A stretch of 64,000 bases of DNA. Source: Gammaproteobacteria bacterium MFB021 (GTDB lineage Bacteria > Pseudomonadota > Gammaproteobacteria > Pseudomonadales > Halomonadaceae). Below, one piece after another: positions 45,004-59,273 of this stretch (position 1 is the stretch's first letter; the number at the start of each line of letters is the position of its first letter). A model generated the notes under the pieces. The model saw only the letters and a program-made list of their open reading frames with translations. It was not told the DNA's origin and did no database searches. Made by a program: the position numbers and the translations under genes. Location of the stretch: contig JNVT01000061.1 of assembly GCA_000737985.1 (NCBI GenBank), positions 24,208-88,207 of the forward strand. The letters run 5' to 3'.

Positions 45004-45767
45004 TTCATCCCACCGCCATCGTCGATCCCGCTGCGCGTCTGGCCGCTGACGTCGAGGTCGGCCCGTACAGTGTGATCGGTCCCGATGTCGAGATCGATGC
45101 AGGCTGCGTGATCGGCCCGCACGTGGTGATCAAGGGGCCGACACGCCTGGGCCAGCGCAATCGTATCTTCCAGTTCGCCTCCGTGGGTGAGGAGTGCCAG
45201 GACAAGAAGTACGCCGGCGAGCCCACCCGTCTGGAAGTGGGCGACGACAACGTCATCCGCGAAAGCGTGACCATTCACCGCGGCACGATGCAGGATCGCG
45301 GCGTCACCACCATCGGCAGCCGCAATCTGTTCATGGCCTACTCCCACGTCGGCCACGACTGCCTGATCGGCGACGACTGCATCCTGGCCAACCAGGCCAC
45401 CCTGGCCGGCCACGTGACCCTGGGCAACTTCTCCATCCTCGGCGGGCTGTCGGCGATCCACCAGTTCTGCCACATGGGTGAGCATGCCATGGTCGGCGGC
45501 TGTTCGGCGATCACCAAGGACATCCCGGCGTTCATCATGGTCAGCGGCAACCCGGCCGGGCCCCACGGGCTCAATTCGATCGGACTCAAGCGCCGCGGTT
45601 TCTCCGCCGAGGCGATCAAGGCCCTCGGCGAAGGGTACCGTCTGGTCTACCGCAAGGGTCTGACCCTGGAGCAGGCGATCGCCGAGATCGAGCGCCGCTT
45701 CGCGCTCGAGGAGACCCAGCGCTTCGTCGATTCGCTCAAGGTTTCCCAGCGCGGCATCATCCGCTAG
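45000..45767 (+). CDS. lpxA: UDP-N-acetylglucosamine acyltransferase (TTG start)
   Basis: First step of lipid A synthesis: transfers the hydroxyacyl chain from ACP to UDP-GlcNAc. 255 residues. The beta-helix begins [20 protein letters not shown]. The catalytic His is in [16 protein letters not shown] near residue 122, and [15 protein letters not shown] follows. The homologous N-terminus requires a TTG start at 45000, overlapping the fabZ TGA (TTGA), with GAGAGGA upstream. The weak start codon and the overlap imply coupling to fabZ translation. Confidence 0.96.
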   Translation: MIHPTAIVDPAARLAADVEVGPYSVIGPDVEIDAGCVIGPHVVIKGPTRLGQRNRIFQFASVGEECQDKKYAGEPTRLEVGDDNVIRESVTIHRGTMQDRGVTTIGSRNLFMAYSHVGHDCLIGDDCILANQATLAGHVTLGNFSILGGLSAIHQFCHMGEHAMVGGCSAITKDIPAFIMVSGNPAGPHGLNSIGLKRRGFSAEAIKALGEGYRLVYRKGLTLEQAIAEIERRFALEETQRFVDSLKVSQRGIIR

Positions 45768-45801
45768 GGAAGCGCTGAATAAATCGACGAGCGAGGTCAG
45801 C

Positions 45802-46992
45802 ATGCGCGTCTATCTGGTGGCCGGCGAGCTTTCCGGCGACATTCTCGGCGCCGGGTTGATGCAGGCGCTGCGCCGGCGTCGCCCCGATGTCGAGTTCCGC
45901 GGTATCGGCGGGCCGCGCATGCAGGCCCAGGGGCTCGCATCGCTCTACCCGCTGGAGACGCTGTCGGTGATGGGGCTGTTCGAGGTGCTCAAGCACCTGC
46001 CCGGGCTGATCAAGGTGCGTCGCCATCTCGAGCGCGATGCGCTCGCCTGGCGGCCCGACGTGATGATCGGTATCGACGCCCCGGACTTCAATCTCGGCCT
46101 CGAACTCAAGCTGCGCCAGCGCGGCATCCGCACCTGCCACTACGTCAGCCCGTCGGTCTGGGCCTGGCGCCAGGGCCGGGTCAAGAAGATCGCCCGCGCG
46201 GTCGACGCCATGCTCACCTTTCTACCGTTCGAGGCTGCGTTCTACGCCGAGCACCGGGTGCCGGTGGCCTATGTCGGCCATCCGCTGGCCGACGAGCTGC
46301 CGCTGGTCAATGACCGCGGCGCCGCGCGTGAGGCGCTGGGGCTCGACCCGGCCACGCCGACCCTGGCACTGCTACCCGGCTCGCGCAGCAACGAGGTGCG
46401 CTTCCAGGGCGAGATATTCCTGCGCGCCGCCACCGCGCTGCGCGAGCGGCTGGGTGAGCTGCAGGTGGTGGTCCCCGCGGCCTCGCCGCAGCGCCGGGAG
46501 GAGCTCGAGGCACTGCTCGAACGCTTTCCGCGGTTGGCCGAGCGGGTCACGCTCTGCGATGGCCGCTCGCGCGAGGCGATGACCGCCGCCGACGCGGTGC
46601 TGCTGACTTCGGGCACCGCTGCGCTGGAGACCATGCTCTGCCACCGTGCCATGGTGGTCGCCTATCGCATGGCGCCGGCCACCTACTGGCTGGCCCAGCG
46701 GCTGGTCAAGACACGTTGGATCTCGCTGCCCAACCTGATCGCCCAAGAAGAGCTGGTGCCGGAGCTGATCCAGGACGCCGTGGATGCCGAGCGCCTGGTC
46801 GAGACGCTGACCCCCTGGTTCGCCGACAGCACCCGGCGCGAGGCGCTGGAGACACGCTTCGCCGAGCTGCACGCCGGGTTGCAGCGCGGTGCCAGCGAGC
46901 GCGCCGCCAGTGCCGTGCTCGAACTGGTCGAGCACGGTGCGCTCAGTGTCACCGCCTCTAACGCCAGTGCTTCTAAAGTCAGCTCCTCTTGA
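45802..46992 (+). CDS. lpxB: Lipid-A-disaccharide synthase
   Basis: A peripheral inner-membrane GT19 glycosyltransferase joining UDP-diacylglucosamine to lipid X. 396 residues. Typical segments are [64 protein letters not shown] and [11 protein letters not shown] Ser/Ala-rich tail of about 15 residues ends it. It follows lpxA by 34 bp. Confidence 0.97.
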   Translation: MRVYLVAGELSGDILGAGLMQALRRRRPDVEFRGIGGPRMQAQGLASLYPLETLSVMGLFEVLKHLPGLIKVRRHLERDALAWRPDVMIGIDAPDFNLGLELKLRQRGIRTCHYVSPSVWAWRQGRVKKIARAVDAMLTFLPFEAAFYAEHRVPVAYVGHPLADELPLVNDRGAAREALGLDPATPTLALLPGSRSNEVRFQGEIFLRAATALRERLGELQVVVPAASPQRREELEALLERFPRLAERVTLCDGRSREAMTAADAVLLTSGTAALETMLCHRAMVVAYRMAPATYWLAQRLVKTRWISLPNLIAQEELVPELIQDAVDAERLVETLTPWFADSTRREALETRFAELHAGLQRGASERAASAVLELVEHGALSVTASNASASKVSSS

Positions 46993-47002
46993 GAGGTCAG
47001 CC

Positions 47003-47629
47003 ATGCCCGCCAAGCGCGCCCCTCAGACCTATCCCGAACTGGTGATCGACTATGCTGGCGAGCGCCTCGCCGGTGTCGACGAAGTCGGGCGCGGCCCGCT
47101 GGTGGGTGCGGTGGTGGCGGCGGCGGTGATCCTCGATCCGGCGCGCCCCATCGACGGGCTGACCGACTCCAAGCGGCTGAGTGCGGCCCGCCGCGAGGCG
47201 CTGGACCGGCGCATCCGCGAGCAGGCGCTGGCCTTTGCGGTGGCCGAGGCCACGCCGGAGGAGATCGACCGGCTCAATATCTATCACGCCACGCACCTGG
47301 CGATGCGCCGCGCCATCGATGCGCTGCCGCTGGCCGCGGAGTATCTGCTGGTCGACGGCAACCGCCTGCCGGGCCACGCCTGTCCGGGGCAGGCGGTGGT
47401 CAAGGGCGATCTGCGCCATCCGGCGATCAGCGCCGCGTCGATTCTGGCCAAGGTGGCGCGCGACGCTCAGATGGCCGAGCTGGATGCGCGCCATCCCGAG
47501 TACGGCTTCGCCCGCCACAAGGGTTACCCCACCCGCGAGCACCTCGATGCGCTCGTCCGCTGGGGGCCGCTGGCGGCCCACCGGCGCTCGTTCGCCCCGG
47601 TGCGCGAGCAGCTTGCGCTATTCTCCTGA
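47003..47629 (+). CDS. rnhB: Ribonuclease HII
   Basis: Cuts RNA in RNA-DNA hybrids and at single ribonucleotides in DNA. 208 residues. The catalytic acidic residues are in [15 protein letters not shown] (Asp-Glu) and [12 protein letters not shown] (Asp), with the segment [17 protein letters not shown]. The start at 47003 ([11 protein letters not shown]) follows GAGAGG; the open frame upstream is a shadow of lpxB. In the usual place between lpxB and dnaE. Confidence 0.95.
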   Translation: MPAKRAPQTYPELVIDYAGERLAGVDEVGRGPLVGAVVAAAVILDPARPIDGLTDSKRLSAARREALDRRIREQALAFAVAEATPEEIDRLNIYHATHLAMRRAIDALPLAAEYLLVDGNRLPGHACPGQAVVKGDLRHPAISAASILAKVARDAQMAELDARHPEYGFARHKGYPTREHLDALVRWGPLAAHRRSFAPVREQLALFS

Positions 47630-47725
47630 GCGGCACCCTGTCCCACTCCCGGAGTCTCTGCTTGCCCGGGGCCAAGCTGGTATCCTGTCGCGGTCACTCA
47701 TTCGCCGCCCGATCTCGAGTTCGTC

Positions 47726-51232
<3,507 letters not shown>

Positions 51233-51331
51233 CGGCGGTTGCCAACACTCGTGAGGGTGCGATAATGACGCGTTTTCGCCGCAGCGTACGCCGCACGCTT
51301 CAGGTTGCCAGGACATCACAGTAGACGCCCT

Positions 51332-52285
51332 ATGAATCCCAACTATCTGGACTTTGAACAGCCGATCGCCGAGCTTCAGGCCAAGATCGAAGAACTGCGC
51401 CTGGTCGGGAACGACAGCCGCATCAGCCTGAGCGACGAGATCGGCAAGCTCGAAGAGAAGAGCCGCAAGCTCACCGAGCAGATCTTCCGTGACCTGACCG
51501 CCTGGCAGGTGACGCAGCTGTCGCGGCATCCGCAGCGTCCCTATACGCTGGATTATCTCGACAGCATCTTCACCGAGTTCGACGAGCTGCACGGTGATCG
51601 CAACTTCGCCGACGACGCCGCCCTGGTCGGTGGCGTGGCGCGACTCGACGGCAAGCCGGTGATGGTGATCGGCCATCAGAAGGGTCGCGACGTCAAGGAG
51701 AAGGTGCGCCGCAACTTCGGCATGCCGCGCCCGGAGGGCTACCGCAAGGCGTGCCGTCTGATGGAGATGGCCGAGCGCTTCAAGATGCCGGTGCTCACCT
51801 TCATCGACACCCCGGGTGCCTATCCGGGCATCGACGCCGAGGAGCGCGGTCAGTCGGAAGCGATCGCCTACAACCTGGCGGTGATGTCACGCCTCAAGAC
51901 GCCGATCGTCGCCACCGTGATCGGCGAGGGCGGCTCCGGCGGGGCGCTGGCCATCGGCGTTTGCGACGAGCTGCAGATGCTGCAGTACTCCACCTACTCG
52001 GTGATCTCGCCCGAAGGCTGCGCCTCGATCCTGTGGAAGAGCGCCGAGAAGGCCTCTGAAGCGGCCCAGGCGATGGGGATCACCGCCGAGCGGCTGAAGG
52101 AGCTGGGCTTCGTCGACACCTTGATCGACGAGCCGCTGGGCGGCGCCCACCGTCATCCCCACAAGACCGCGGAGAGCGTGCGCGCGGCGCTGCTCGAAAG
52201 CCTCGACCGGCTGCAGGGGATGGACACCGACGCGCTGCTGGCGCGCCGCTACGAACGCCTGATGTCCTACGGCGCCCCGCAGTAA
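51332..52285 (+). CDS. accA: Acetyl-CoA carboxylase carboxyltransferase alpha subunit
   Basis: With AccD transfers carboxyl from biotin to acetyl-CoA, the committed step of fatty-acid synthesis. 317 residues. [22 protein letters not shown] starts a helical N-terminus. The crotonase-fold core holds [46 protein letters not shown] and [13 protein letters not shown]. The start at 51332 fits the family; the frame open from 51305 does not add homology. 100 bp after dnaE. Confidence 0.98.
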   Translation: MNPNYLDFEQPIAELQAKIEELRLVGNDSRISLSDEIGKLEEKSRKLTEQIFRDLTAWQVTQLSRHPQRPYTLDYLDSIFTEFDELHGDRNFADDAALVGGVARLDGKPVMVIGHQKGRDVKEKVRRNFGMPRPEGYRKACRLMEMAERFKMPVLTFIDTPGAYPGIDAEERGQSEAIAYNLAVMSRLKTPIVATVIGEGGSGGALAIGVCDELQMLQYSTYSVISPEGCASILWKSAEKASEAAQAMGITAERLKELGFVDTLIDEPLGGAHRHPHKTAESVRAALLESLDRLQGMDTDALLARRYERLMSYGAPQ

Positions 52286-52313
52286 GGTCACGCCTGGCCG
52301 CGTCACGCTCTCC

Positions 52314-53717
52314 ATGACCGAGGCGCGCTCAGGAGCTCCCCCGGTGGCCGACTCTCGTCCTCCTCTCGATGTACTCGATGCCCTCATCACTGAAGCCCTG
52401 GTGCCACTGGCCCCGGGGCGACGGCTATGGGTGGCGCTCTCCGGCGGTCTCGATTCGTCGCTGCTGCTGAGCCGCGCGGCGCCTGCTGCGCGCGCGCAGG
52501 GGATGACGCTGAGCGCGGTGCATATCGACCACGGCCTGCAGCCCGCGGCGGCGTCCTTCGTCGACCACTGCCGGGTGCTGTGCGCCGCGCTCGCGGTGCC
52601 GCTGAGCGTGGTGCCGGTCACGGTGACGCCGACCGGGCAGGGGCTAGAGGCGGCTGCCCGAGAGGCGCGCTACGCCGCCTTCGCCGCCACTCTGGCGCCA
52701 GGCGACCTGCTGTGGCTGGCGCAGCACGCCGACGACCAGCTCGAAACCTTCCTGCTCGCCGCGCTGCGCGGCAGCGGCGTGACCGGGCTCGCCGGGATGC
52801 CGTTGCGGCGGCACTGGCGGGGGCTGGAGATCGTGCGGCCCTGGCTCGGGGTGTCGCGGTCGACGCTGCGCGCCGCCGCCGAGCAGTGTGATCTCGCCTG
52901 GTGCGAAGACCCCACCAATCACGCGCTCGAGCACGACCGCAACTTCCTGCGCCACCGGGTCGTGCCGCCGCTGAGCGAACGCTGGCCCGGGGCGGCCGCG
53001 GCGGTGGGGCGCAGTGCGGCCTGGCTGGCGGAAGCGGATGAACTGCTCGCCGAGCTGGCCGAGAGCGATCTCGCCCGCGCCGGCGGGGACCCCGAGCTAC
53101 TGCCGCTCGCGCTGCTGCTACCCCTGCGCGCCGCACGCCAACGCCTGCTGGTGCGCCACGCCCTGGCTCGCCTGGGCCTGCCGATACCGCCGGCGGCGCG
53201 TCTGGCCGAGCTGCGCCGCCAGTGGCAGGCGAACCACGACCGGATGGTCAGGGTCGTGTGGCCCGGGGCGCAGGCGCGGGTATGGCGCGGCTCACTCTAT
53301 CTATTGCCGACGCCGGCGCCGTTGGACCCGCAGTGGTGTGTCGATTGGGATGGCCGCGGGGGGCTGGTCACCCCCTGGGGAACCTACCGCTATCGCGTGA
53401 TCCGCGAACCCGACCATGGCGAGAACGCGGTCGAGGAGGGCGATACCCCCCATAAGGGGGCTCTCGAAGAGGGTGTTAGCGAAGAGAGCGTTAGCGATGC
53501 GCCTGCGCTAAGGGTGACTCTGCGCCGCGGCGGCGAGCGCCTGCGTCTGGCCGGCCGCGGCAGCCGCGACGTCAAGCGGCTGCTGCAGGAGGCCGGCCTG
53601 CCGCCGTGGGAGCGTGAGCGCGTGCCGCTGGTGTGGCACGACGACACGCTGGTAGCGGTGCTGGGGGTGGCAACCGCCGCGGGCTGGCGGCAGATGCCGC
53701 TGCCCGCGGCGGAGTGA
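52314..53717 (+). CDS. tilS: tRNA(Ile)-lysidine synthase
   Basis: Modifies the anticodon C34 of tRNA(Ile2) to lysidine, so it reads AUA. 467 residues. The PP-loop ATP site is VALSGGLDSSLLLSRAA near residue 43, with HIDHGLQPAAASFVDHC and AQHADDQLETFLLAALRG. The C-terminal domain is recognisable by RGGERLRLAGRGSRDVKRLLQEAGLPPWER. An acidic insertion (about residues 370-398, including NAVEEGDTPHKGALEEG) interrupts the region before the C-terminal domain and is AT-richer than its surroundings. It lies downstream of accA, as in many gammaproteobacteria. Confidence 0.95.
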   Translation: MTEARSGAPPVADSRPPLDVLDALITEALVPLAPGRRLWVALSGGLDSSLLLSRAAPAARAQGMTLSAVHIDHGLQPAAASFVDHCRVLCAALAVPLSVVPVTVTPTGQGLEAAAREARYAAFAATLAPGDLLWLAQHADDQLETFLLAALRGSGVTGLAGMPLRRHWRGLEIVRPWLGVSRSTLRAAAEQCDLAWCEDPTNHALEHDRNFLRHRVVPPLSERWPGAAAAVGRSAAWLAEADELLAELAESDLARAGGDPELLPLALLLPLRAARQRLLVRHALARLGLPIPPAARLAELRRQWQANHDRMVRVVWPGAQARVWRGSLYLLPTPAPLDPQWCVDWDGRGGLVTPWGTYRYRVIREPDHGENAVEEGDTPHKGALEEGVSEESVSDAPALRVTLRRGGERLRLAGRGSRDVKRLLQEAGLPPWERERVPLVWHDDTLVAVLGVATAAGWRQMPLPAAE

Positions 53718-53747
53718 CGGCGTGCGGGGTGTCGCCAGCCCGCGGCG

Positions 53748-55256
53748 CTATTCGTTGTAGTTGAGTGCCAGCCCGACGCTGCGCTGGTAGTCAGATTCCT
53801 CTTCGAGATCGTTGAGCACCAGCGGATGCAGACGTGCCGCCGGCAGCGTCAGATTCAGAGTCTCGCTCTCGGCGTCGAGCTGGAAGTCGTCGATCGCCTG
53901 CTCCGGACGCGAATGGTTGAGCAGCACCGCCAGGCGCAGCAGCCGCGCCAGCCGAGCGTAGGCCGGGCGCGCCGCTTCGGGCAGCGCCTCCAGCTCCTTG
54001 TGCGGAAACTTGCGCCGGTGGGCGCGCACCAGGAACGCCAGCGCCTGCTGCTCCGGACGCGAGAAGCCGGGCATGTCGGAATACTCCAGCAGATAGGCCC
54101 CGTGGCGATGGAACTGGCTGTGTGAAATGGCCAGGCCGATCTCGCACAGGCGCGCCGCCCAGGCCAGGAACAGGCGCTGCTCGGGGGTGAGCCCCCAGGC
54201 CTTGCGCACCTGATCGAAGGCGTGCAGCGCGCTGCGCTCGACGTTGTCGGCGTGGGCCAGGTCGACGCTGTAGCGGCGCATCATCTGCTCGACGCTGTGG
54301 CGGCGCGAATCCTCCGGGGTGTTGCGCCCGATGAGATCGTAGAGCACCCCCTCGCGCAGGGCGCCGTCGGAGTAGCGCATGCGCTCGAGCTCGAAGGCCT
54401 CGAACACCGCGCAGAGAATCGCGACCCCGGCCGGGAACACCCGCGCCCGATCCTCCTTGAGCCCCTCCATGGCGACCTTGTCCAGGTGGCCGCAGTTGAT
54501 CAGCCGCTTGCGCAGCGCCAGCAGCGCGTCACGCTCGATGACTCCGGCATCGCCCTCGCCGTGGGCGGCGATGACCGCGGCTGCGGCCTTGATCGTGCCG
54601 CTGGAGCCGATCGGGTCCTGCCAGCCCAGGCGGCGATAGCTATTCTGGATATTGGCGAGTTCGGAGAGTGCCGCCATCTCGGCACGGCGGAAGCGTTTCT
54701 CGCTGATGTCGCCGTTGGTGAAGAAGGCGCCGGTATAGGCGACGCAGCCCATGTGCAGGCTCTCCAGTGCCTGGGGCTCGAAATCCTCGCCGATGATGAA
54801 CTCGGTGGAGCCGCCGCCGATATCGACGATCAGCCGCCGGCCGTGCACTTCGGCCAGCGCGTGGGCGGCGCCCAGATAGATCAGACGCGCCTCTTCGCGG
54901 CCGCCGATGATCTCGATCGGGTGGCCGATCAGCGCCTCGGCGCGGGTGATCAGGGCGTGGGCATTGTGGGCGGCGCGCAGGGCATTGGTCCCCACGATGC
55001 GCAGGTCGCCCGGCGCGACTTCGGCAAGAAAGGGCGCAAAGCGCTCGAGACAGCCCAGGGCGCGCTCCATCACCGCCGGGGTGAAGTTCTCGTCGGCATC
55101 CAGGCCGGCGGCGAGCTGAACCTTCTCGCCCATCTTGGCGACCACCTGCAGGCGCCCATCCTGATAGTTGGCGACCAGCAGATGGAAACTGTTGGAGCCG
55201 AGATCGATGGCTGCCAGGCGACGGGTGGTCTCGGTGGCGGTCGGCTTCCCGCTCAT
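53748..55256 (-). CDS. ppx: Exopolyphosphatase
   Basis: Degrades polyphosphate processively (Ppx/GppA family, actin-like ATPase fold). 502 residues. N-terminal LAAIDLGSNSFHLLVANY, the acidic NALRAAHNAHA segment, RRLIVDIGGGSTEFIIG and GCVAYTGAFF are conserved. The C-terminal part is an HD-like helical domain (LCEIGLAISHSQFHRHGAYLL). I start at 55256 (MSGKPTATETTRR); the open frame upstream runs into the divergent thioredoxin-like gene. Divergent from that gene. Confidence 0.95.
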   Translation of the reverse strand: MSGKPTATETTRRLAAIDLGSNSFHLLVANYQDGRLQVVAKMGEKVQLAAGLDADENFTPAVMERALGCLERFAPFLAEVAPGDLRIVGTNALRAAHNAHALITRAEALIGHPIEIIGGREEARLIYLGAAHALAEVHGRRLIVDIGGGSTEFIIGEDFEPQALESLHMGCVAYTGAFFTNGDISEKRFRRAEMAALSELANIQNSYRRLGWQDPIGSSGTIKAAAAVIAAHGEGDAGVIERDALLALRKRLINCGHLDKVAMEGLKEDRARVFPAGVAILCAVFEAFELERMRYSDGALREGVLYDLIGRNTPEDSRRHSVEQMMRRYSVDLAHADNVERSALHAFDQVRKAWGLTPEQRLFLAWAARLCEIGLAISHSQFHRHGAYLLEYSDMPGFSRPEQQALAFLVRAHRRKFPHKELEALPEAARPAYARLARLLRLAVLLNHSRPEQAIDDFQLDAESETLNLTLPAARLHPLVLNDLEEESDYQRSVGLALNYNE

Positions 55257-55440
55257 GGCGTGGCGTCCTCGACGGCGATCTGAACAAGGCGCGGGACGTA
55301 GCCGCCGGCGCCCTCGGGAGCCGGCCGCCGGCGTCCCGCGGCGGTAAAAGGTGAGTGCAAGGTTGCGTTGCCCTCCCGGGCTTGTCAATCGGCCCGCCGC
55401 TCTGCATGCTGCCCCCAGAGATCCTTTCAGGCAGGCAGCC

Positions 55441-55770
55441 ATGGTGCAGAGACTCAAGCTCGACGGTGACACCTTCGACGCCTGGCGCGAGCGTCCCGGC
55501 GGGGCGCGGCTGGCGGTGTTCGTGGCCACCTGGTGCCAGCCCTGCGAGAGCCTGTTGGCAACGCTCGCGACGAGCGGCGACGAATTGGCGCTCGACCAGC
55601 CGGTGGGGGTGGTCGACGTCGACCGCGAGCCTGCTTTGGCCGAGCGCTACGGCGTTCGCGGCACGCCTACTCTGACGCTGTTCGTCAACGGCGAGGCGCG
55701 TACCTCGCGGGTGGGCGCGCTCTCGCCGAGCCAGCTCTCGCAGCTGTGCGACGAGGCCACGCGGAGCTGA
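55441..55770 (+). CDS. Thioredoxin-fold protein with WCQPC site
   Basis: A 109-residue cytosolic thioredoxin-like protein. The active site is [15 protein letters not shown] with the pair at about residues 32 and 35 (canonical WCGPC with Gln for Gly), followed by the cis-Pro region [14 protein letters not shown]. In several gammaproteobacteria trxA lies between ppx and rho, so this may be the main thioredoxin here. However, the protein lacks the usual KxxP helix details, so a divergent paralogue is possible. Convincing for fold, less for being TrxA. Confidence 0.85.
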   Translation: MVQRLKLDGDTFDAWRERPGGARLAVFVATWCQPCESLLATLATSGDELALDQPVGVVDVDREPALAERYGVRGTPTLTLFVNGEARTSRVGALSPSQLSQLCDEATRS

Positions 55771-56200
55771 ATGCCGAGCGGCGCCCGCCGCCATGACTTG
55801 CCACCATACTTGCCACCATGCAGCGGTCATTCCTTGCCACCATCGAATGACTTGCGTTCGCCGGGCGGCTTGTCTACCATCGGGACGTTCGCCTGTTCCG
55901 AATGCTTCTCGACCGCCTCGCGGTCCCCCAAGTCGTCAGTCACCCCAGTTCCGATCACCGGATCGACATTGCGTCTGTCGGACGACCGTCCGAGAGATCA
56001 CAGGCGAATCGAACCGCTCTCCCGGCATCTTTGGCCAACCGGTCCCTCCAAGTCACGGTGACCGGCCATCCAGACGAACAGCCCGGCTTCTGGGACGACT
56101 GAACGCGCCGCGCGGCGTATGCACTGACCGCCTCTTGTCCTTTCTTTCTTCATTCGGCAACCGCCATTGCCTGCGACACGAGCCATTTCTGACCGAACTC
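55771..56200 (+). promoter_or_regulatory. Long C-rich leader of rho
   Basis: 430 bp without a supported gene. It begins with three copies of CTTGCCACCAT (about 55797, 55808 and 55834). Long stretches are richer in C than in G and pyrimidine-rich, for example GCGGTCCCCCAAGTCGTC and, near 56130, CTCTTGTCCTTTCTTTCTTC. Rho binds unstructured C-rich RNA, and rho genes of enterobacteria autoregulate by termination in their leader, so this looks like the rut region for such control (inference). Confidence 0.5.
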
Positions 56201-57460
<1,260 letters not shown>

Positions 57461-57465
57461 CATCG

Positions 57466-57526
57466 ATCCGCGCTCGGCAGTAAGGCGTTGAACGCCGATT
57501 CGCCTCGTCCTGCCAGCGCTCGCTCC
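57466..57526. repeat. Degenerate palindromic element (copy 3) after rho
   Basis: Within ten bases of the rho stop come GCGCTCGGCAGTAAGGCGTT and CGCCTCGTCCTGCCAGCGCTCGC, corresponding to the left block (GCGCTCGGCAATACGGCGTT) and the right arm (GCCTTGTCTTGCCGTCGCTCGC) of copy 2. The central ATGCTCATTTAC part is missing. Confidence 0.5.
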
Positions 57527-57577
57527 GATGCCAGGCCGCAAACGGTCGGTATTGGGACAGCGAGCGCAGATGCAATG

Positions 57578-57606
57578 AAAGGGCAGCATGTTATGCTGCC
57601 CTTTTT
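57578..57606 (+). terminator. rho terminator
   Basis: AAAGGGCAGCAT, loop GTT and ATGCTGCCCTTT form a perfect 12-bp stem with the T-run TTTTT. A clear intrinsic terminator between rho and ubiD. Confidence 0.9.
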
Positions 57607-57638
57607 GCGTTCTTGATCGCCAGGATGCGGGCAACGGC

Positions 57639-59144
57639 ATGAAATATCACGATTTGCGCGACTTCATCGCGGCGCTGGAAGCGCGCGGCGAGCTCAAGCG
57701 CGTCAGCGTCGAGGTGGACCCCTACCTCGAGATCACCGAGATCTGCGACCGCACCCTGCGCGCGGGCGGACCGGCGCTGTTGTTCGAGAACGTCAAGGGC
57801 AGCCGCATGCCGGTGCTGGGCAATCTGTTTGGCACCCCGCGCAGGGTCGCTTTCGGCATGGGCGAGGAGAGCGTCGAGGCGCTGCGCGAGGTGGGCAAGC
57901 TGCTCGCCTTCCTCAAGGAGCCGGACCCGCCCAAGGGCCTGCGCGACGCCTGGGACAAGCTGCCGATCTTCAAGCAGGTCATGAGCATGGGGCCGAAGAC
58001 GCGACGCTCGGCGCCGTGCCAGGAGGTGGTGCTCGAGGGCGATGCGGTGGATCTCGACCAGCTGCCGATCCAGCACTGCTGGCCGGGGGACGTGGCGCCG
58101 CTGGTGACCTGGGCGCTGGTGGTGACCAAGGGCCCGCACAAGTCGCGCCAGAATCTGGGGATCTACCGCCAGCAGAAGCTGGGACGCAATCGGCTGATCA
58201 TGCGCTGGCTGTCGCACCGTGGCGGGGCGCTGGACTTCAAGGAGTGGCAGGCCGCCCATCCTGGCGAGCCGTTCCCGGTGGCGGTGGCGCTGGGCGCCGA
58301 CCCGGCGACCATCCTCGGTGCGGTGACCCCGGTGCCCGATACGCTCTCCGAGTACGCCTTCGCCGGTCTACTCAGAGGCTCGCGTACCGAGCTGGTCAAG
58401 TGCGGCCATGCCGATCTGGAAGTGCCGGCCTCCAGCGAGATCGTACTCGAGGGCTATATCTATCCCGACGACATGGCGCCGGAGGGCCCCTACGGCGACC
58501 ATACCGGCTACTACAACGAGGTCGAGCAGTTCCCGGTGTTCACCGTCGAACGCCTGACCCATCGCCGCGATCCGATCTATCATTCGACCTACACCGGACG
58601 TCCACCGGACGAGCCGGCGATCCTGGGGCTGGCGCTCAACGAGGTGTTCGTGCCGATCCTGCGCAAGCAGTTCCCGGAGATCGTCGACTTCTATCTGCCG
58701 CCGGAGGGGTGCTCCTACCGCATGGCGGTGGTGACCATGAAGAAGCAGTATCCGGGTCACGCCAAGCGGGTGATGATGGGGGTCTGGAGTTTCCTGCGTC
58801 AGTTCATGTACACCAAGTTCGTGATCGTGCTCGACGACGACGTCGACGCGCGCAACTGGGAGGACGTGATCTGGGCCATCACCACGCGTATGGACCCGGC
58901 ACGCGACACGGTGATGGTGGAGAACACCCCGATCGACTATCTCGATTTCGCCTCGCCCACTGCGGGGCTGGGATCCAAGATGGGGCTCGATGCCACCAAC
59001 AAGTGGCCCGGCGAGACCACTCGCGAGTGGGGCGAGCCGATCGTCATGGATCCGGCGGTCAAGGCGCAGGTCGATGCGCGCTGGGACGAGTACGGCATCG
59101 ATATCGCGCCACCCGCAGCGCGCTCGGGCAGAGTGTCCGACTGA
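57639..59144 (+). CDS. ubiD: 4-hydroxy-3-polyprenylbenzoate decarboxylase
   Basis: A prenylated-FMN-dependent decarboxylase of ubiquinone synthesis. 501 residues. [22 protein letters not shown] starts the family. The cofactor region includes [22 protein letters not shown], and the catalytic Glu loop is [23 protein letters not shown]. Later [18 protein letters not shown] and the C-terminal [13 protein letters not shown] are typical. The longer open frame from 57588 lies in the rho terminator and is rejected. A fre-like flavin reductase follows, the same order as in E. coli (ubiD-fre). Confidence 0.97.
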   Translation: MKYHDLRDFIAALEARGELKRVSVEVDPYLEITEICDRTLRAGGPALLFENVKGSRMPVLGNLFGTPRRVAFGMGEESVEALREVGKLLAFLKEPDPPKGLRDAWDKLPIFKQVMSMGPKTRRSAPCQEVVLEGDAVDLDQLPIQHCWPGDVAPLVTWALVVTKGPHKSRQNLGIYRQQKLGRNRLIMRWLSHRGGALDFKEWQAAHPGEPFPVAVALGADPATILGAVTPVPDTLSEYAFAGLLRGSRTELVKCGHADLEVPASSEIVLEGYIYPDDMAPEGPYGDHTGYYNEVEQFPVFTVERLTHRRDPIYHSTYTGRPPDEPAILGLALNEVFVPILRKQFPEIVDFYLPPEGCSYRMAVVTMKKQYPGHAKRVMMGVWSFLRQFMYTKFVIVLDDDVDARNWEDVIWAITTRMDPARDTVMVENTPIDYLDFASPTAGLGSKMGLDATNKWPGETTREWGEPIVMDPAVKAQVDARWDEYGIDIAPPAARSGRVSD

Positions 59145-59186
59145 GGTGACGGTTCGGCGCCCAGGCAGACAGTGGGCCATCGAGCA

Positions 59187-59231
59187 GTCGGCAGTCGAGC
59201 GGTCGGTAGTCGAACGATAGTTAGTCGAACA
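59187..59231. repeat. 15-bp tandem repeat, three units, before the fre-like gene
   Basis: GTCGGCAGTCGAGCG, GTCGGTAGTCGAACG and ATAGTTAGTCGAACA are consecutive 15-bp units sharing (C/T)AGTCGA at the same position. A weaker partial unit precedes them. The array lies 43 bp before the start codon. Confidence 0.75.
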
Positions 59232-59273
59232 AGCGGCATACAAAATAGTGGGCATGCGAACAGAGAGGTGAAC

